Below are positions 59,981 to 64,000 of a stretch of 64,000 bases of DNA, piece by piece. Source of the stretch: Leptodontidium sp. MPI-SDFR-AT-0119 (lineage: Eukaryota > Ascomycota > Leotiomycetes > Helotiales > Leptodontidiaceae); the NCBI GenBank assembly GCA_020726505.1, contig JAHLEZ010000021.1:1099562-1163561 (forward strand). The letters are read 5' to 3'. Made by a program: the position numbers and the translations under genes. Each line of letters opens with the position of its first letter. Positions within the stretch are counted from its first letter, which is position 1. Below the pieces are notes generated by a model. The model worked only from the letters and a program-made list of their open reading frames with translations, had not been told where the DNA came from and did no database searches.

Positions 59981-60069
59981 ACAGGCAATAAGTTTAGGCT
60001 CACCGCCTTATTCTGCCCACACAAACTCTTACGGCAGAAAAAAGCGGTGGGCCTAAACTTATTGCCTGT
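59981..60069. repeat. 89-bp near-perfect inverted repeat (hairpin)
   Basis: 36-nt arms at 59981-60016 and 60034-60069 with a 17-nt loop. The left arm begins ACAGGCAATAAGTTTAGGC and the right arm ends GCCTAAACTTATTGCCTGT. Only a few mismatches occur (about four of 36). It could be a tiny foldback/MITE, a recombination scar or the stem of a structured RNA. No clear target-site duplication is seen. Confidence 0.85.
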
Positions 60070-60409
60070 GCCTCCGGAGAGCTTTCTCCGAGACCAGCGA
60101 CAGGACGACAGGACAGCAAATAGTCGGGGGTCACAGGTCGACCAATTGGGAGATTCGTAGTGTAAAAATCAGGAGAATTGGTTGAGTGGTTGATTTGTTA
60201 TTCAAATTACAACTTGGTGGGGTTTTGGTGAGGCATTGGGAGCCCGTGCAAACCTTACCAAGTAATGCTTTAGTTTGCGGTACGTTGTCTAAATCCTTAT
60301 CACCCAACCAAATATTACAACCTCTTACTCTTTGACTCCATCGGATGGATGTCAACACCAAATCGACGGTGAGGCATATGAAAGAGGCCGACACCACAAG
60401 CGACAAAGG

Positions 60410-60688
60410 ATGAATGATGCCGTGGGTGAAGGAGTGCACAAGGGCAGTGAAAGCACCGACTCATCAAAAGCAATCCCTACGCCGAAATGCACGGAAGGTA
60501 TTGACTCGTTGAGGTATACCTGGCTTCAGCAGGAGCGGTTGCGGTCGGATCCAGACAATAAATGGTCTAAGGAAGAGGCATGGGCCATGTACATTCGGGG
60601 TGGTGATCGGGTGATAGATCCTGCGGATGTGCAGAGATATTATAGCTTTATGGGACATGAGCTGAAGGAGGAAGAGCCGGACCCGTAG
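60410..60688 (+). CDS. Small charged hypothetical protein, 92 aa
   Basis: ATG at 60410; the frame is open from further upstream without an ATG. The second half is protein-like: GIDSLRYTWLQQERLRSDPD, NKWSKEEAWAMYIRGGDRVI, DPADVQRYYSFMGHELKEEE. It resembles a short helical segment with conserved Trp residues, but I recognise no family. The N-terminal part is Lys/Ser-rich. An extra 5' exon is possible. Confidence 0.45.
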   Translation: MNDAVGEGVHKGSESTDSSKAIPTPKCTEGIDSLRYTWLQQERLRSDPDNKWSKEEAWAMYIRGGDRVIDPADVQRYYSFMGHELKEEEPDP

Positions 60689-61609
60689 TATACGAATCAA
60701 TTGCATGCTAGAGTATGTAGAGTCCTTTTAGTACATCGAATTATAAGATGTTTCTATTAATTATTGTTTATTAATAAATAAAAAACCCTATACAAAGTAA
60801 TTTATATAGCAAGATTTTTTTGGATTTTTTAATTAAAACTTCACATTACTATTCAACAATGAGATAGCAACCTAACTATCCTACGTTCATGTGACTAGTG
60901 AAAGATACAAATAAGGCCAGACAGTACTATTCTGGATTGTCTTACCAATACCCGCTCTGGCTTACTGGTGATGGGATCTAGATCAAAAATCTAGATCGGG
61001 ACAGCAGGTGTGCTGCTGGTGTAGAGAATAGGAAGTTCACGATGAAGGAATCCCACGCTGTTGGCTGTGATCACCTCATGGGGTTTGTATAAATCAATGC
61101 CAGCCTCGCTTTCTCTTCTTCATGATAAATAAAGCGAGCCAAATCGATGTGCAGCCTTCTGAAGAAGTCTGAACAGCCTTCAAATCATTCATGCCTACCC
61201 CAGCATTCAGACAGTAAAAGATTCGACTTTTCTGTTTTAAGGTCAACAGACTTCGAAAGAATTCCACTACTGTCTATGATACTTCAAATACATTCGCTTT
61301 CGTTGTACTGTGTGCGATTTTAAATGGTCGCGAGGCAGATGGAAGTTTAGATAAGTGGAACCGGATTTCGGACTCTGAAGTCCGATCGGTGCAAAGGTGT
61401 CTCCGGACAAGTTGATCACTTAATCGACCTCTTTCTTTCAACACGGCGGAGTTCAAATCATTCTGTTATTTTCATCTTGATTTCTTGAGCGGATTAGAAC
61501 TCCAACTCCGCTCCTCCTATTGTACTACAGCTCAAGGTCGTGATGAGCTTTGTTGTGTACCACTCCGCCGCTCCCGCTTTCTCCGCTGTTGGCGGCCGAG
61601 TCTGAAGTC
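60689..61609. other. Intergenic, AT-rich segment then regulator promoter
   Basis: 60750-60870 is very AT-rich with T runs. The second half is the upstream region of the Zn2Cys6 gene. Confidence 0.45.
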
Positions 61610-63669
61610 ATGACAGAAAGCACGTATGGACGGGCTTGTGTGCAGTGCTTTAAATCCAAATCCAAATGTGTCGTTCGCCCTAGTAGCGATAGTTGCGAAA
61701 GGTTGGCTAGCCTGTCATATTTTGTTACTTTTCAGCGCTCACCGGTATTTTCATTTAGATGCCATCGTCTAAAGAAGTTGTGCTCCCCAGCAGACTCCAT
61801 TCGGAAGCGAAATACACAACACAACTCAGCATCACGAACGGCCAGGTTAGAAGAGAGGCTCGATGGAATTGTGTCTCTTCTCCAATCAGTAACCGGCGCT
61901 AATATTTCGCTTCCCTTGACACCAAACAGTCAAACTCCATCGACGACGATAGGAGAGCCATCCTCACTGAATCAGAAACCGGCCAACTCAATATCCACTC
62001 CTGTTTCTTCCAGTACAGATGATTCCGAACCACAACCGAGTAATTTGGGGAGTTGGGGCTCAACACCACTGAACAGGACCAGCTTAGATACCTCTCACAT
62101 ACAACCTTCTCTTGCCTATGACCTTCATCCCAACCAAGCTGAGCATCGTCTCATGATATTTCGCACACAGATGCTACCTAATTTCGCCTGTATGAACTTG
62201 TCTTCCAATATATCTGCACAGGGACTCCAGCAAACGCGTCCATTCCTATTACAGTCTATCATGATTGTCACCTCGACATCCGTGCGAGAGAAGAATCATC
62301 TGTCAACACAGCTCTTGAAGATACTTACGGATGAAGTATTTGTCCTGAATCGAGGATACTTGGACCATCTTTTTGGGATACTAATATTTCTGGCATGGTC
62401 GGTTGAAGCAGCAACTCCACCACACCGTGGCTTTATATGTTAACATGTCTAGGGGCAATGACACCTGTAACAAAAATCATCTCATGCAGTTGGCCATGTC
62501 ACTCGCGCTAGACCTACGTCTAAATAAACCGCTGATCGATGAAGGAGGTCACAAGTTTGCCAGAATGGTTGCATGTGGCTTAGGGGCGCCAAGCGAAGTC
62601 CACACCCTCGAACAGCGTCGAGCTGTCCTGGGTTGTTTCTTCCTATCATCTTGGTTTGCATTTCCTCTTGCACTATTACTCTTTGAACCACCAGCTGATA
62701 TTGAACAGGATTTCGATTTTTCTTGGACGAATCGATCCCTTGCAATGGACTCCGCAGGTTAGTGTTTCTGCAGTACAGACAGTGACAGAGCGGTTCTGAA
62801 CTCAGATGATTACCTGCTAACCTTTGTCAAGATGGACGAGTACCTACGGGTCATCGAGGATAGCAAAGAGTGCATCGCGGACGAACGTTTCGCAATTCAA
62901 ATTCGCACACAGCTTCTTTTGCACAGATCCTGTCAAATGCGAGACTTTGAAAGCGAACATTCACACAGTTCCAAGATACCTTCGTCCTTCTACGTCAAGG
63001 CACTCCAATCGGAGTTACACGACATCAGAGCGTCAATACCGTCGCATCTCCAGCAAGATAGTAAGTACCAGCTATAGAGCAAGTACGAATCACGCTGATG
63101 GTGGAAAAGTCTCGATTATGACAGGATATCATTACACGGAAATGTCGATATACGAACGCGCATATCCAGTAGATAAACCACTTTCCTGTCCCCTGACCGG
63201 TCCCCAGCATCTGCAATGCTTATGCACTTGTCTGAGCGCGATAAAGTCTTTCATAGACCTTCTCTTCTCAATGCCGCAAGCAGGCTATCTTGGAATGCCG
63301 CTTCACTTCCGAATACAGTGCATGCGAAGTCTCGTCTCGCTTTACAGACTCTCGATCTATGAGGACCCAGGCTGGGATACAAAAGCTGTACGGAATACGG
63401 TTGACGTGATGGCAGTCTTTGATCGCATCATTACTGGCATGGAGCAAAGGAGTGCCGAAATTGAGGACCCTGAGGACGATGTCATGATTAATGTTTGCAA
63501 GGTGATGAAAGGATTTCGAGCTTTTTGTTCGACGAGGCTGGCTCAGGGCGAGGCTTTTGTGGATGGCATCGATAGCCAGGCTATGAATGATCCCGATCAA
63601 TATCCTCAGTTCATGGATTTGGCTGATGATTTATGGCTCCAAGATGTCCTTGGGTGGTCTGCGTATTGA
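61610..63669 (+). CDS. Zn2Cys6 transcription factor with fungal-specific domain
   Basis: Exons 61610-61701, 61759-62397, 62453-62757, 62806-63060 and 63125-63669, total 1836 nt, 611 aa. The first intron splits the zinc cluster; joined it reads ACVQCFKSKSKC ... SCERCHRLKKLC, the C-x2-C-x6-C pattern twice. A short coiled-coil-like linker (RLEERLDGIVSLLQSV) follows. The middle-homology region runs from about residue 180 (FRTQMLPNFACMNL) through LMQLAMSLALDLRLNKPL to the C-terminal helices. The intron at 62398-62452 has a weak GTCGGT donor; without it the frame shifts, so it is required but less certain. Target genes unknown; nothing nearby forms an obvious regulated cluster. Confidence 0.88.
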
Positions 63670-64000
63670 GTGTTTCGGGGGCCAAGGTTGCAACTAGTCC
63701 GGCTTCAGGTTGCAGAGGTGTGCGAACAACAGGCAAAAATTCAGCAAGATAATTTTCAGTTCGTCAGACTGATTCAATTCACCAGCTTCGCGAACCCGAT
63801 TTGATCATTCCTTGAGACAGGAGAAGGGTCCAATATGGTCCAGGGTCGCGAGCGGATTTCGGATTCTCAACCCCGACTCTGGTGGGGGGGTCAGAAACGT
63901 TCAATTTCCCACATCGAACCAGATACTACGGCTTTTACATGCATTTCATTCCTATCTCCCGATAAGATGCGGTGCATCAATGAAGCCGACGGAGAAGTCA
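63670..64000. other. Window end, no gene seen
   Basis: 3' flank of the transcription factor gene. A G-rich run lies near 63880-63891. No ORF was supported. Confidence 0.4.

Noticed and set aside
62398..62452. Frameshift in the Zn2Cys6 gene
   Set aside because: The apparent shift is explained by a 55-nt intron with a weak GTCGGT donor, a GTTAAC branch-like site and a CTAG acceptor that restores frame.
1..64000. tRNA, rRNA and CRISPR arrays
   Set aside because: No B-box/A-box pairs with a cloverleaf, no rRNA sequence and no spaced direct repeats were recognised by eye.

Overview
The window is nuclear DNA of a filamentous ascomycete. The likeliest group is the Leotiomycetes/Helotiales, but that placement is inferred from gene content only. 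Genes are interrupted by short GT-AG introns (about 45-130 nt), often with a CTAAC/TTAAC-like branch point. The families are typical of moulds: a HET domain, HET-C, 2EXR, a heme-thiolate peroxidase, a Zn2Cys6 regulator, a SAT4/PTH11-type membrane protein and a fungal phenolic acid decarboxylase. I rebuilt most gene models by splicing. Each complete model listed keeps its reading frame across every junction and totals a multiple of three.

Layout. 0-4 kb: two 2EXR-domain genes, the second of which looks broken. 4-8 kb: a heme-thiolate peroxidase (minus) divergent from a HET-domain gene (plus). 8-18 kb: a housekeeping block with D-2-hydroxyacid dehydrogenase (DLD2-like), proteasome subunit alpha4, a CHY zinc-finger protein, the TFIIH helicase XPB/Ssl2, phenolic acid decarboxylase and the NADH pyrophosphatase Npy1. 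18.1-18.8 kb: a non-autonomous Mutator-like element with long terminal inverted repeats, a target-site duplication and a remnant FAR1-like ORF. 19-23 kb: gene-poor, with one possible 72-aa gene. 23-26.7 kb: a seven-exon rhodopsin-like membrane protein and a vacuolar PQ-loop transporter. 26.7-33.2 kb: gene-poor, with a small Ser/Arg-rich gene and a canonical G-quadruplex motif. 33-41 kb: a multi-pass membrane protein, HET-C with a repeat-rich tail, and a secreted GH43-like glycosidase. 41-46.2 kb: a 1236-aa chymotrypsin-fold protein with a GDCGS nucleophile motif, head to head at 39 bp with a single-pass membrane protein. 46.7-48.3 kb: two tandem acidic paralogues. 49.7-55 kb: a 1712-aa protein with a RasGAP-fold-like segment. 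56-64 kb: a frameshifted APH-type kinase, an HW/NCQ-motif protein, an 89-bp near-perfect hairpin, a small ORF and a Zn2Cys6 transcription factor.

The housekeeping genes use compact divergent promoters (DLD2/alpha4 and CHY/XPB). The accessory genes are rich in self/non-self and membrane-signalling families (HET, HET-C, 2EXR, SAT4, protease/TM pair). Several of them show frame breaks, which fits fast birth-and-death evolution. The least-explained items are the protease/TM head-to-head unit, the NPYDTETT acidic paralogue pair, the MULE derivative and the 89-bp hairpin. No tRNA, rRNA or CRISPR array was seen.
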